The notes under the pieces are model-generated. The model searched no databases, was not told the origin of the DNA, and saw nothing but the letters and a program-made list of their open reading frames with translations. From Ustulina deusta (taxonomy: Eukaryota; Ascomycota; Sordariomycetes; Xylariales; Xylariaceae): 64,000 nucleotides of DNA. A program made the translations under genes and the position numbers. The stretch lies in the NCBI GenBank assembly GCA_023159155.1, contig JAJNNX010000008.1, positions 496,001 to 560,000 of the forward strand. The letters are read 5' to 3'. How positions within the stretch are numbered: position 1 is the first letter of the stretch; each line of letters begins with the position of its first letter. Shown piece after piece: positions 47,738 through 56,537 of the stretch.

Positions 47738-48274
47738 TTACAGTCCAGAAGCAGAATCTCCAAGACCTTCAGGAGCGTTTTTTATGTCTGCGACGCCGGA
47801 GTCCTTGCTGCAGCCCTGCACCCCCAGTCCACCGCGATTTCGTGAGCCGGTGAACGTCAATTTCACGCGACGGTGCAGACGTGGCCGCTTATATGCGTTG
47901 CAGCTCTTGCCTGTCTTCAGTATTATAGTTTCAGATGGCGGTTTGGATCGCGTGTTCTTTCCACTCCTTCGAGGAGCAGACTCCGGCGCCTGACTTTCTG
48001 CAATGCTTGTGTGCCGAGCAGAAAGTGTCTTAACATGGGCCTCAACCCTTGTAGCATCGGCTTGCTCGCGATCTTTGACAACAGTATTGTAGTTGCTTCG
48101 TACGTGCTGTAGTCTTTTCTCAATGCTTTGCAACTCATTTCGAAGAGACTTCTGCTTCTCGAGGAGTAATCCCAGTTCCTCCTGGAAGCAAGCCTTATCG
48201 GATTGCTTTGTATCAGCGTATTGCGAGTTAATCTCATTCAAGGTCTGTGTCCACTCTAACATATACGTGACCAT
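47738..48274 (-). CDS. Coiled-coil protein, hypothetical
   Basis: 178 codons from ATG 48274 (MVTYMLEWTQTLNEI). The frame is open back to 48355, where only TTG is available and a TAA precedes it. A splice acceptor (CTCTAG at about 48318) suggests an unseen 5' exon. Residues about 25-85 form a heptad-rich coiled coil (LLLEKQKSLRNELQSIEKRL). The C-terminal half is basic and Ser-rich (SGKNTRSKPP, RPRLHRRVKL) and may be a nuclear-localisation-type tail. The arrangement of a helical part followed by a basic tail occurs in many fungal nuclear proteins, but no family is recognised. Confidence 0.5.
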   Translation of the reverse strand: MVTYMLEWTQTLNEINSQYADTKQSDKACFQEELGLLLEKQKSLRNELQSIEKRLQHVRSNYNTVVKDREQADATRVEAHVKTLSARHTSIAESQAPESAPRRSGKNTRSKPPSETIILKTGKSCNAYKRPRLHRRVKLTFTGSRNRGGLGVQGCSKDSGVADIKNAPEGLGDSASGL

Positions 48275-48379
48275 CGCGTCAAGAGAAGCATTGCGTTGTT
48301 GAGAAATTATGTTGCCTAGAGTCGAAAAGAGAGCTATATAAAAGTTGTTGGGCAATTAGTCAAAGGTTAATTCAGGAGA

Positions 48380-49250
48380 AATGAAAGAATGCGAACCGTC
48401 TCGCTAGTAGGGAAGTATATGAATGTTGGCAGAGTCCGCTTCTACGTAAGCTGTAACCCCCCTAGAATCGACCAAGTGGAGATTTTGCTAAAGTATGTAC
48501 TAGCACTCATCCTGCACCCACCTAGCCATATGTATTCCACCACAGCTATTCGCTATCACGACCGCCCACTTTTTGTTTATATATATAACAACTCCTCAGA
48601 TCCAGACTATCGGGTCCAACATTCCAAAAAGAAACATTTAATAAAACCTAGGGTGCCCACCCGCATTCAAGCCAGCCACTGGGCTTCAACTACAAGGGTA
48701 GGACGTCCATCACATACCAATTCCATGCTTTCTCAGGCATGTCGCATCATGCAAAAGCTTCTTTCAAGTCACTTCCGAATCAATGGCATGAAACTCGCGT
48801 TCGGTCGCCTTTCCACAAAGGGCTTTATCCAAGTCCTGTAGAATTATGTTATTCTGATGCTCGGAACTGATATTGGTTGGCGGCTATATTAATTTCATAA
48901 ATCCCTCGTCGCCGTCATAAAGCTCGCTCTCGGCAGACGATGCGGTCTTTTCAGGGCAGTCTTTTGGATACACAGGCTGTCGCAATTCTTTACTCTGGGG
49001 CTCCTGTATCCTCCTTCCCCCATTCTGTAAAGGTATATTCGATAGACAGGCAATTTTGTGGCCCTGTACATCGCATCATTTATTCCCTCCTTCTTTGCTT
49101 TTTAAAAAGCAGCGGCTTTCCCTTCGCAATCTTCAATGCGGCCGTATCCAAAAGGCGCCATCTCCTAGAGGGACGCGGACTGAATTGTCGCGGGGCGTGA
49201 CTTAGGCAAACGCTTGGTTGAGGTTCTGTTGACGCGGGTCGAGATCATCT
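48380..49250 (-). pseudogene. Decayed coding remnant, unrecognised
   Basis: On the minus strand two overlapping frames contain protein-like text broken by stops: VRVPLGDGAFGYGRIEDCEG (about 49190-49130), YRIYLYRMGEGGYRSPRV (about 49040-48985) and FCMMRHA-stop-ESMELVCDG (about 48760-48710). Three TGA stops in the last frame sit where a TGG-to-TGA change would explain them. A second frame (FHAIDSEVT) competes, so the true frame is uncertain. The plus-strand 150-codon frame over the same bases (48389-48841) is judged a shadow. Confidence 0.3.
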
Positions 49251-49841
49251 GGGGGGACGCTAAAGTTTGCCAGATAACATATAGCAGCGCGTGATTTTCG
49301 TTAGGAAGGTTACATGTTCTGGGGATGTGTGTTGTGTGTTGTGACGTGGAAGCGTTGGCTGGCTGGCTGGATAAAAAAAAAAAAATTGTAAGCAGGACAT
49401 CGCGGTCTTCTTACTGCCCCGCGCCTGCCCTGCGCGTCTTCTCCAGACAACCCCGCCACCGACCGACGCGCCAACCCACAGGCACTGCATACCCGGCGCG
49501 TTCGCCTATCCCAGCCATGCTGACGCCATACAAGGCCACGCGGGATAGATGGCTGATTTGCACACTCTAGTCAACCGAGCAGCCCTTCCTTTTGACTCTT
49601 GCAGAGACGCGCCCCCGATCTTCGTACCTTCAACGTTCGGGTCATATGTCGACCGTATACACACCTTCGTATTGCTGGTGTTATAGAACCCATTGATGAG
49701 TTCTAATTGGGCCCGGGCAGCGTGTCGTAACCACGAAACACCCAACCATCACTATATCCAACTTTATCAGCAATATCCAGTCGACCATATACATTTCTCG
49801 GATGCTTTTTTGATCATACGAAAATCATCGTTCGCAGAAAT
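49251..49841. other. Spacer with repeat copy
   Basis: Contains GGCTGGCTGGCTGG followed by A13 (49355-49386) and the left copy of an inverted repeat (49411-49460). No gene. Confidence 0.4.
49411..49460 (+). repeat. Inverted repeat, left copy (partner 57636-57687)
   Basis: About 50 bases beginning TTACTGCCCCGCGCCTG. A 25-base core at 49434-49458 is identical to the reverse complement of 57636-57660, and the flanking CTTACTG...GCCTGCCC is shared with small gaps. The two copies are 8.2 kb apart in opposite orientation. Possibly the remains of one repeat family or of conserved promoter segments. Confidence 0.55.
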
Positions 49842-50309
49842 GTGGACAACCAATATTTATATGGCAGAACTGAAGAGCGTGTCTCTTCCTCCACTATCGA
49901 CATTGATAAAATCAAGCTTGTCGAAATCCCCACCAGCGACCTTTGGCCTATTTTTGATCCCAAATTCACTAAAGCTCCCCAGTCACTGTCTCCTGACGTT
50001 TACATTAAGCGACCAAACATTTTGTTCTACGGCGACACTCCGGCTTCTTGCAAACTTAGCGATCAGATTTTACACGAGGTCTTGGTGACGGCGCAGGAAT
50101 TGTGGCGTAGGGGTAGTGTGGCTGAAGCCGCGGAAGAAGAAGCCTTTCGTTCCCCAACGCAAAACGGCCTCAACTTCGATTTGCCAGCGCTGTTTTTCAA
50201 TTTATCATCCAGGTTGATCTACTCACTTTCATTGACAATAAGCTGGGCTCTCCGCTTGACCCGCTTCTTAGTCATCACCCTTTTTTACCTGCGCCTCGGC
50301 GCCCCATAG
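49842..50309 (+). pseudogene. N-lobe fragment of a fungal Ser/Thr kinase
   Basis: Frame open from 49731 (after TAA 49728-49730) to 50309 with no ATG before a GTG at 49842. The text SSSTIDIDKIKLVEIPTSDL, then FDPKFTKAPQSLSPDVYIKRP and LHEVLV resembles the N-terminal part of small fungal Ser/Thr kinases, in which an HEV.VCE segment (the helix-C Glu) is followed by NIAQYLG. Here homology stops after LHEVLV (about 50085) and unrelated sequence with a hydrophobic C-terminal stretch follows. The HRD and DFG parts are absent, so it cannot be a kinase. It lies 95 bases before the FunK1 gene, same strand, but is a different kinase type. Confidence 0.45.
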
Positions 50310-50403
50310 TCGAAACAAAGCGCGCGTGCTGACAAACACGTCATCTGCCGCGTTTATTATTTACTTTGGCATTTGTTTATCGCCCTCCCCGTCTCATAAC
50401 AAC

Positions 50404-52704
50404 ATGGCTCTGTCACAACAAGCGAAAGATGTCATTTCTGAGCTCCCACTCAAAGATACGCTTGATCACATTCGACACAGACTATGCGACTCTGATATAG
50501 CAAACCCGCGCCAGGAAGACGTCACCAATCTCCTATCGGCTTTGGTCATCTCACCAACCGCCTTCAGTCTCCCTTTCCCCGACGGAAACGGTAACGTGGC
50601 AGCTAAACTGTTCCCCATACAACAGCAGGTTCGAGGAGGCTTGGTGAAGCCTGACCATTTCTGCGCCCTTGTCCGCCACGTCGTCTCCAAATCTTCCGAC
50701 CTTGATATCTGGGAAGCTGTTTTCAACATCATCGACAACCTCAGCGCCCTCACGCCTCCCCCGTCCAGTATCGCTCCGACCTTCCAAGGAACGCCCGTTA
50801 GGTCTAGCTCGAGTCGACTTTCCGATGGCGAAACACGCGACATTGTCGAAAGGGAGCTCTTCTTTGAGATCAAGGACTGTACCTTCCGCAGCGTGGGGGG
50901 ATTCTGCGACAAGTTTTTCAACACTAAGAACTGGCAAAAGGGACAGAAGGAGATGCTGGAGGCCGTGATGGCAGAACATGACGGAAACAGGTGGAAGTCA
51001 TTCCCGACCGTTGCCGCCGAACGACTCGTCTGGGACTGGCTTCGTTCACTAGAAGACCGCGCGTTGAGCGGTGCGCCACACAAGCTCTACACCACCAAGA
51101 CGGCCCATCAGTTTAAGGAACGCAAAAGCCAAATGGATCTGTTCTTCCAGACGCCTGCGCCAGAGGCGAGCGGCATATTCGAGTACAAGCACGTCCTCGT
51201 CGTCGGAGAGCAAAAGTCGTCCTACGACACGGGCCGATTCAAGGCGGACTTCCTCCAGCTCACGCGTCTCGTACGGGGCGTTTTCATCGACCAGCCGACA
51301 CGCCGATTCGTCCACGCATTCACCCTCAGTGCTTCCATGATGGAGCTGTGGGTCTTCGACCGATCCGGGGCATACAGCTCGGGCGCGTTCGACATTCACG
51401 ACAAGCCCGACACATTCGCGCGCGCTCTCGTCGGCTACGCCACGATGGACAATAATGCCATAGGCTTGGACACGTTCATCGAGCGGGTGGGTAAGCATTA
51501 CTACGTCACAGTGGACGATGTAGACAGCAACGAAACAAGAATAAGGCTGTCGAGACCAATCGTGAGGCAGAAGGCCATTGTCTGCCGCGGGACCACGTGT
51601 TATAAGACCCAAGATAGTTATGTTGCCAAGTTCTCATGGGCATCAGACAAGCGCAAGCTGGAGGTGGAACAGCTGAGGCTAGCCGAGACTCGCGGCGTCA
51701 AGGGGGTGGCAAGGGTCGTAGCGCACCGTCAGATCACTACCATCGCCGAGCTGCGGCAAGGTCTGGAGTTTCGGAAGCGCTACAAGTTTTGTAATAAAGA
51801 TATCCACTTTGAAGATCTGCCTTCAGTCGGAACCATAAATACATCAAGCTACAAGCGAAAGTCGGCGTCCGATCACCGGTCTGATACGTCGGAATCTAAA
51901 AAGCCACGGTCCAATAGCCAGCAGCCGACACTGGTGGTCCAAAAGCAGAACAGCAGACAGATAATCAGTACGGGCAAGCCCAGCCTATACAACTCCGGCG
52001 GAGACATGTGGGAGAATAGGATTTATTCCTGCCTCGTCATCTCGCCGGCCGGTCGGGTGATCAGCGACTTCCGGACGATCAACGAACTACTAGCGGCAAT
52101 ACGGGATACAATCAAGGCACACCAGTCACTATATAAGACGGGCAATATACTACACCGTGATATTTCGTCGAATAACATTATTATAACGAAACCCGAGACG
52201 GCAGATGGCTTTAACGGCATGCTTATCGACCTTGACCTGGCTAAGATAAGAGACAGCGGCCCGAGCGGGGCGCGGCACCAGACCGGCACGATGCAGTTTA
52301 TGGCGGTGGAAGTGCTGCGCAAGACCGATCATACCTACCGCCACGACCTCGAGTCCTTTTTCTACGTACTACTCTGGATGTGCGCGCGCCAATCGTGGAG
52401 GAATGGGTTCGCTCGTGGAGAGAAGCCGCCCAAGGAAAGTGTTCTTCGGAGGTGGGAGATCGGTAGTTTTAAAAATATTGCCCGGACGAAGGCAGGCGAT
52501 ATGACCGTGGACGGACTGGAAGGTATTATAACCGAATTTCCAGGCATATTCAACCATGTCCAGCCGCTCTGCTTGCGGATCAGGAAGATCCTTTTTCCCT
52601 TAGACAAAGACGAAAGAATGAGCTTTGGAACCCCTGCAGGCGATCCTAATCAGCTCTACAGCCCTATCATAGCGGCGTTTGATGATGCTATTAATAATAT
52701 GTAG
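50404..52704 (+). CDS. FunK1-type protein kinase (fungal-specific Pkinase_fungal family)
   Basis: 766 codons, intact. The frame extends upstream to a CTG at 50326, but ATG 50404 (MALSQQAKDVI) is the first ATG after AACA. The N-terminal half (about 1-400) contains the family-specific region: FEYKHVLVVGEQKSS (about 254), then RRFVHAFTLSASMMELWVFD (about 299), ending in FARALVGYATM. The kinase half follows: Lys409 in SYVAKFSW is the probable ATP-binding Lys, a Lys/Ser-rich insert comes next, then HRDISSNN (584-591) as the catalytic loop. DLD (609-611) replaces DFG, and GTMQFMAVEVL stands for the APE segment. The HRD Asp586 and Asn591 are present, so phosphotransfer is possible. FunK1 kinases are expanded in filamentous fungi; substrates are unknown. 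No introns or lesions. Confidence 0.88.
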   Translation: MALSQQAKDVISELPLKDTLDHIRHRLCDSDIANPRQEDVTNLLSALVISPTAFSLPFPDGNGNVAAKLFPIQQQVRGGLVKPDHFCALVRHVVSKSSDLDIWEAVFNIIDNLSALTPPPSSIAPTFQGTPVRSSSSRLSDGETRDIVERELFFEIKDCTFRSVGGFCDKFFNTKNWQKGQKEMLEAVMAEHDGNRWKSFPTVAAERLVWDWLRSLEDRALSGAPHKLYTTKTAHQFKERKSQMDLFFQTPAPEASGIFEYKHVLVVGEQKSSYDTGRFKADFLQLTRLVRGVFIDQPTRRFVHAFTLSASMMELWVFDRSGAYSSGAFDIHDKPDTFARALVGYATMDNNAIGLDTFIERVGKHYYVTVDDVDSNETRIRLSRPIVRQKAIVCRGTTCYKTQDSYVAKFSWASDKRKLEVEQLRLAETRGVKGVARVVAHRQITTIAELRQGLEFRKRYKFCNKDIHFEDLPSVGTINTSSYKRKSASDHRSDTSESKKPRSNSQQPTLVVQKQNSRQIISTGKPSLYNSGGDMWENRIYSCLVISPAGRVISDFRTINELLAAIRDTIKAHQSLYKTGNILHRDISSNNIIITKPETADGFNGMLIDLDLAKIRDSGPSGARHQTGTMQFMAVEVLRKTDHTYRHDLESFFYVLLWMCARQSWRNGFARGEKPPKESVLRRWEIGSFKNIARTKAGDMTVDGLEGIITEFPGIFNHVQPLCLRIRKILFPLDKDERMSFGTPAGDPNQLYSPIIAAFDDAINNM

Positions 52705-53546
52705 GGAATTCTTCTCTCGTGCTTAGCATGTTGACGTATGCTAATGCAGCTGCATTACCGATCCGTCACCAGGTCAGGATAAGGGAGGTGCATGAGTACC
52801 TAGTAATACATCTATTATTCACCGCAGGGGCTCCCACAATATCTCAAGGCCTGCCACTCACTACACAGGGCGACATTACCAACCCGCCTGGCCGCATCTA
52901 CATTGTTCCATGGGACACTATCCCACGCGACAGGGTGGGGACATCTGGGATCAGCTGTCAGTCGACCAGTTGACGGTCACTACGCTCCCTGTGCTTCAGG
53001 GCTCTCTGCCCTTCTGTCGGATATAAAGGATATGATTGTAGACAAAGAGGCTACCAGCTTTACCGATAGTTAAATAATTAGCTTATTAATCTAGTTGTTA
53101 AGAAAGTCCCTTACGCTCCTTATAAGGATCGGTTTAATGACTTAGATAGTAATGTTGGCAACGAACGTCTTTTGTAACTCCTATGTGATGGATCGGCGAC
53201 TACCCTGAGTTTGCTCGGCCCGCACACCAAATAAGCTGTCTGATGCTTAAAGCCGCGCGGCTAGGCGATAAAGAGATGTTAGTACGAGGTGTGTGTAGAT
53301 CATCCATTTATATTAACCAACTCAGGTCAAGGTCAGATTCCAAATGTAGCGGCGGTTAATACGAATTATAATATAACCGCTTGATGTTCTGTCTCGAGGT
53401 TTTGTTATAATTTCCTTTATCTGACTGTCCGGAACGGTTGTTAGACTCTTTTTCAAATAATCCTTTGAGCAGTACATTCACTTCTACATCTTACAAGACG
53501 AGCCACTCGAAATACAGAATCAGACCCTATTATACCTGAATCGAAA
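52705..53546. other. Spacer, no gene called
   Basis: The FunK1 3' side and about 800 bases of ordinary to slightly AT-rich sequence. A frame at 52719-52973 (no family features) is probably chance. Confidence 0.4.
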
Positions 53547-53725
53547 ATGGCTCTTGCACAAGCCCCAGGCACTACTCGGAGAAGTCATACGCATCCCAAG
53601 AAATCATTCGACAGAACGGCGAACGCCCGAGGAATCGCCTGCCGTCGGACATTCACCCCCTTGGAGTGTTCGCCGCTGTAATGATCTTTACACTCTTGGT
53701 TCTCATAATCTTTTTAATTGCTTAG
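53547..53725 (+). pseudogene. Possible small membrane-anchored peptide gene with frameshift
   Basis: ATG 53547 opens MALAQAPGTTRRSHTHPKKS in a good context (CGAAAATGG). A second frame over 53630-53725 ends with a clean hydrophobic helix, LGVFAAVMIFTLLVLIIFLI, and a TAG. The two pieces join naturally if one small insertion or deletion, or a very short intron, is assumed near 53620. The result would be a 60-residue basic protein with a C-terminal membrane anchor. It may equally be chance. Confidence 0.25.
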
Positions 53726-54472
53726 CTGTGGGAACAATCAGCAAGGCAGATAGACGTATGGGATGATAGAGATTAAGCAGGAAATGGATTCTGTCTAGCT
53801 CGTATTAAAGTTATTCTGTGCAGCGGTAGTTAGGCATCAGTTTCCACCAAATTCATCACTTCTATTAATCGATTAACTTATATACTATATCATGTTCCGA
53901 TTGCCTGGCAGAACTGTAATAATCGAATGTGTTGCTCTATTCGTTCAAAGCGACAATGATACAACAAAAGCTACACCTTGTCTACCTGCCCTACCACCTA
54001 CTGGGCTAACGCCGACAGCGATCGCATCGAAAGGTGCCGGCAGTCGCATCGGAGACGCCACAGACCTTAAGCCATTCGGTGATCGTAAGGAATAAAACCG
54101 TAGCAACAGTTTCCATGAATGGATTAGGCCAGTCATGGCGGGCAGAATAAGGCACATCTGTATACCAGGCATGGTCGACCCCATCGAGCTTGATCGTAAC
54201 CTCGACCAGTTCACCCTCAAACAGATCAGCGGTGTTGGGGAGATCTACTAAGCGGCCAAAGCCCGTTTGGTGATTGAGCGCAGCTGCAAAGAGACGGCCG
54301 AGAACCGAGGACTGCTGGTTAGGCTGGAGCGATCTGAAATGACGGGCGAAAGCGCGAAGGTTCCGCCGAGTCTGGGGCTCAATAATATCGCCATCGTCGT
54401 CAAACTTCTAGATGTCTTCGTATGTGCACTTCGGGATGCCTCGATAGCTGGCGGCCGCGGCGTTCAAAACCT

Positions 54473-54521
54473 CTAGCCTACGTTAGCATTACTAACTACA
54501 CTAGAGAGCAATAACACATAC
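54473..54521 (-). other. Predicted intron in the unrecognised pseudogene
   Basis: GTATGT donor at 54521, branch-like GCTAACG, TAG acceptor at 54473; phase 1. Splicing joins GQ to EVLNAAAA without a stop. Confidence 0.6.
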
Positions 54522-54589
54522 CCTGGCCTAAGGCTAAAAGATACGCCTCCGGGGGGCGGGCACGAGCGGAGTTCGCGAAGACATTGCCA

Positions 54590-54634
54590 CTAGATCCAGG
54601 TTAGCTAAATAGGCATATTAATCGTAGGGGTTAC
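54590..54634 (-). other. Predicted intron in the unrecognised pseudogene
   Basis: GTAACC donor at 54634, CTAAC branch, CTAG acceptor at 54590; phase 2. Splicing joins LLYAS to SGNVFANS. Confidence 0.55.
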
Positions 54635-54960
54635 GATGACGCATACAGCAACGCCTCAGACAAGGCGATCTCCTAGATAACGCCGGCCCGTGGGCAAGGC
54701 ACGGCAAGGGGGGTGCCGCCGACGGCACACTCGAAGCGGTGGCACCGTTAGCATTTGCGAACAAGATCAGCTTCGACGAGACCAGGGATGTACGCGTGGT
54801 AAACAGGCATGTCGACGGCTAGAAACGGCAGAGGCACGAGGCGTTGGTCCGGAGATAGGCTGTGGCGTGTAGGGTATAGACGATAGCGGCTGTGTGCACG
54901 GCGCGAGGTGTTGTTGGATCTGACAGAGGGTAAGGCGGGGCTTTAGCACCGAGGCAATTC

Positions 54961-55398
54961 TTGGAGAGGATGCGGAGGCCGGTTGAGATCTATGCGTGGG
55001 AGCTTCCCCTCTCGTGGGTTCTATGTGGCATCTGGCAGCACCTGGAAGCAGCTGTAGAAATATCTCCATCTATCGCAGTATCTGGGAGACCAAGGCCAAG
55101 GCATGTACCCCGCTCGGCTTCCTTCCGTCGTCAGCATTGATTGGCCAATTCATCCTTCGTTTCAGCCACAACCCTTCATCCGTGGCTTATAGCGTGGCTG
55201 GTTAGCCCGCCAACACTAATATGGCTGAAGATGAACTCCGTGCTGCCAACCCGGCCTACTCTACCACGTGTTAGGATACTACAATATATCAGGCTATAAG
55301 ACAGACAAATTATCATTAAGTTGTCTAAAATCAGGCTAACTATAAAGAAAAAAGTAAGACAAAAACTATACAAAGACAGACTTTGCTCGTTACCCACG
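54961..55398. other. Spacer, no gene called
   Basis: Sequence upstream of the pseudogene at 54006-54960, and downstream of the candidate second exon of the next minus-strand gene. Some extension of the pseudogene's first exon to the right is possible. Confidence 0.35.
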
Positions 55399-55558
55399 TC
55401 ACTCTGGAAACGCTGGCAGTATAGGCACAATGTCGTACTCAACGCCATTCTTGTCACCTCTTCTTCCTATATAAACAGCACTAATAGTGAAAATCAAGTC
55501 GCCTGATCCTTTTACTCGCTTGCGCGGCCTATCGTTGCTATCCTCGACTTGGTATCTT
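55399..55558 (-). other. Candidate second exon of the acidic-tail gene
   Basis: Minus-strand open stretch reading YQVEDSNDRPRKRVKGSGDL then a hydrophobic LIFTISAVYI and ending with TGA at 55401-55399. It would join the first exon in frame if the acceptor is the AAAAG at about 55557, giving an intron of roughly 85 bases. Acceptor choice is a guess. Confidence 0.3.
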
Positions 55559-55640
55559 TTAGCTAACATACGCTAAAATTCGGTAGAACTGATCTGGTTA
55601 GCTAACTCCGGCATTAGTTAAATCACATTATCGTGAGAAC

Positions 55641-56483
55641 TTACTTCTCGTAGCTATCCGTACGGGAACTGCCGTTATGGCCACCGCCTCCCTGTTCCAG
55701 CTGTACAAGCGGCCCAGGGCCGTTATGAAGCCTGCTGTTATCGGCTAGGTTGTGGTCAGCGTCCAAAAAATGGTTGGGTGCGGCCGGCGAATCATCCCGA
55801 GAGAGCTGTAGCAGAGATTCAGCCGCCTCTTTGAACTGGCTTCTCTCTTTAATTGCCGGTCCTCCCGGGTAGTCGAGACTCTTGTCGTCATCTGGGGTCG
55901 TACTTCCTGAATCCCAGGTCTTGAGGCCAGCAGGACTTTGTGATGGTAGCATATTTTCTTTGTCGGCGTCAGCTGTTCCGCTTCCGCCACAAGACAAATC
56001 GGATCGTGTCTGCGAAGAGTTGTCGTCCCCGCTGGTCTCCTCATCAAACGTGTCTGATATATCTTCATTATTGCTAGACGGGTCTTTGTCGTCAACGTAA
56101 AGGGATCCTTCTCTCGCTGAACGGAATACAGCCTGATACAGCCAGTCCATGATAGGATCGGTGATCTCTGTAGCCCCTAGAACCAGCCCGACAAATTCAT
56201 CGCGGATCGCAGGACTGACCAGGCATCGATCGACACTGTCGATAGAAAGAGCAGAGTGGGGAGAACTGTTTGGCCATATAGCACGAACGAACCAGTCCAT
56301 TGTTTCCTGCGTAACGTCTTCCTCGAGCTGGATCTGATTGCCGAGGTGAATAATATCGTGGGCCTGACATAACGTCCACCGTATATGTAGCTCATGTCTC
56401 GCCGCTGAGATGTTGATTGAGCCAGAAAGAGCTATCAGTAACCCTTTTAATATGACAGGAGTGATGCCTCTTCTCGGGACCAT
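55641..56483 (-). CDS. Hypothetical protein with acidic Ser-rich tail (first exon)
   Basis: 280 codons from ATG 56483 (MVPRRGITPVILKGLLIALS) to an apparent TAA at 55641. The N-terminal 130 residues are folded-looking, with two related pieces, TMDWFVRAIWPNS and PIMDWLYQAVFRS, suggesting an internal repeat. Residues 130-280 are acidic, Ser- and Asp-rich and probably disordered. The TAA lies inside a perfect GTAAGT donor (GAGAA-GTAAGTT), and TTTAACTAATGC follows at branch-site distance. The gene therefore most likely continues beyond an intron into the open stretch at 55558-55399. Function unknown. Head-to-head with the dynamin remnant on the right. Confidence 0.55.
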   Translation of the reverse strand: MVPRRGITPVILKGLLIALSGSINISAARHELHIRWTLCQAHDIIHLGNQIQLEEDVTQETMDWFVRAIWPNSSPHSALSIDSVDRCLVSPAIRDEFVGLVLGATEITDPIMDWLYQAVFRSAREGSLYVDDKDPSSNNEDISDTFDEETSGDDNSSQTRSDLSCGGSGTADADKENMLPSQSPAGLKTWDSGSTTPDDDKSLDYPGGPAIKERSQFKEAAESLLQLSRDDSPAAPNHFLDADHNLADNSRLHNGPGPLVQLEQGGGGHNGSSRTDSYEK

Positions 56484-56537
56484 GTTTCAAAAATAGTCGA
56501 GTCGATAACTATTCTACATATTACAATAATCATCTAG

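Larger units (their letters stand above)
54006..54960 (-). pseudogene. Multi-exon gene remnant, unrecognised, with stop mutations
   Basis: Minus strand, at least three exons joined by two consensus introns. Intron at 54634-54590 (45 bases, GTAACC donor, CTAAC branch, CTAG acceptor) and intron at 54521-54473 (49 bases, GTATGT donor, GCTAAC branch, TAG acceptor). Removing both gives a continuous frame through VPLPFLAVDMPVYHAYIPGL, RFECAVGGTPLAVPCPRAG, EIALSEALLYASSGNVFANS, RPPEAYLLALGQEVLNAAAA, DDDGDIIEPQTRRNLRAFAR and DLPNTADLFEGELVEVTIKL, to TAG at 54008-54006. Three in-frame stops remain (after VRKC, AGVI and YEDI), two explicable by TGG-to-TAG, one by CAA-to-TAA. Family not recognised. The 5' end is uncertain. 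Confidence 0.6.

Noticed and set aside
48389..48841. 150-codon plus-strand ORF
   Set aside because: Atypical composition, no motif, and the minus strand over the same bases has more protein-like text.
50466..52607. Frames antisense or shifted to FunK1 (up to 205 codons)
   Set aside because: Shadows created by the GC-rich coding sequence of the kinase.
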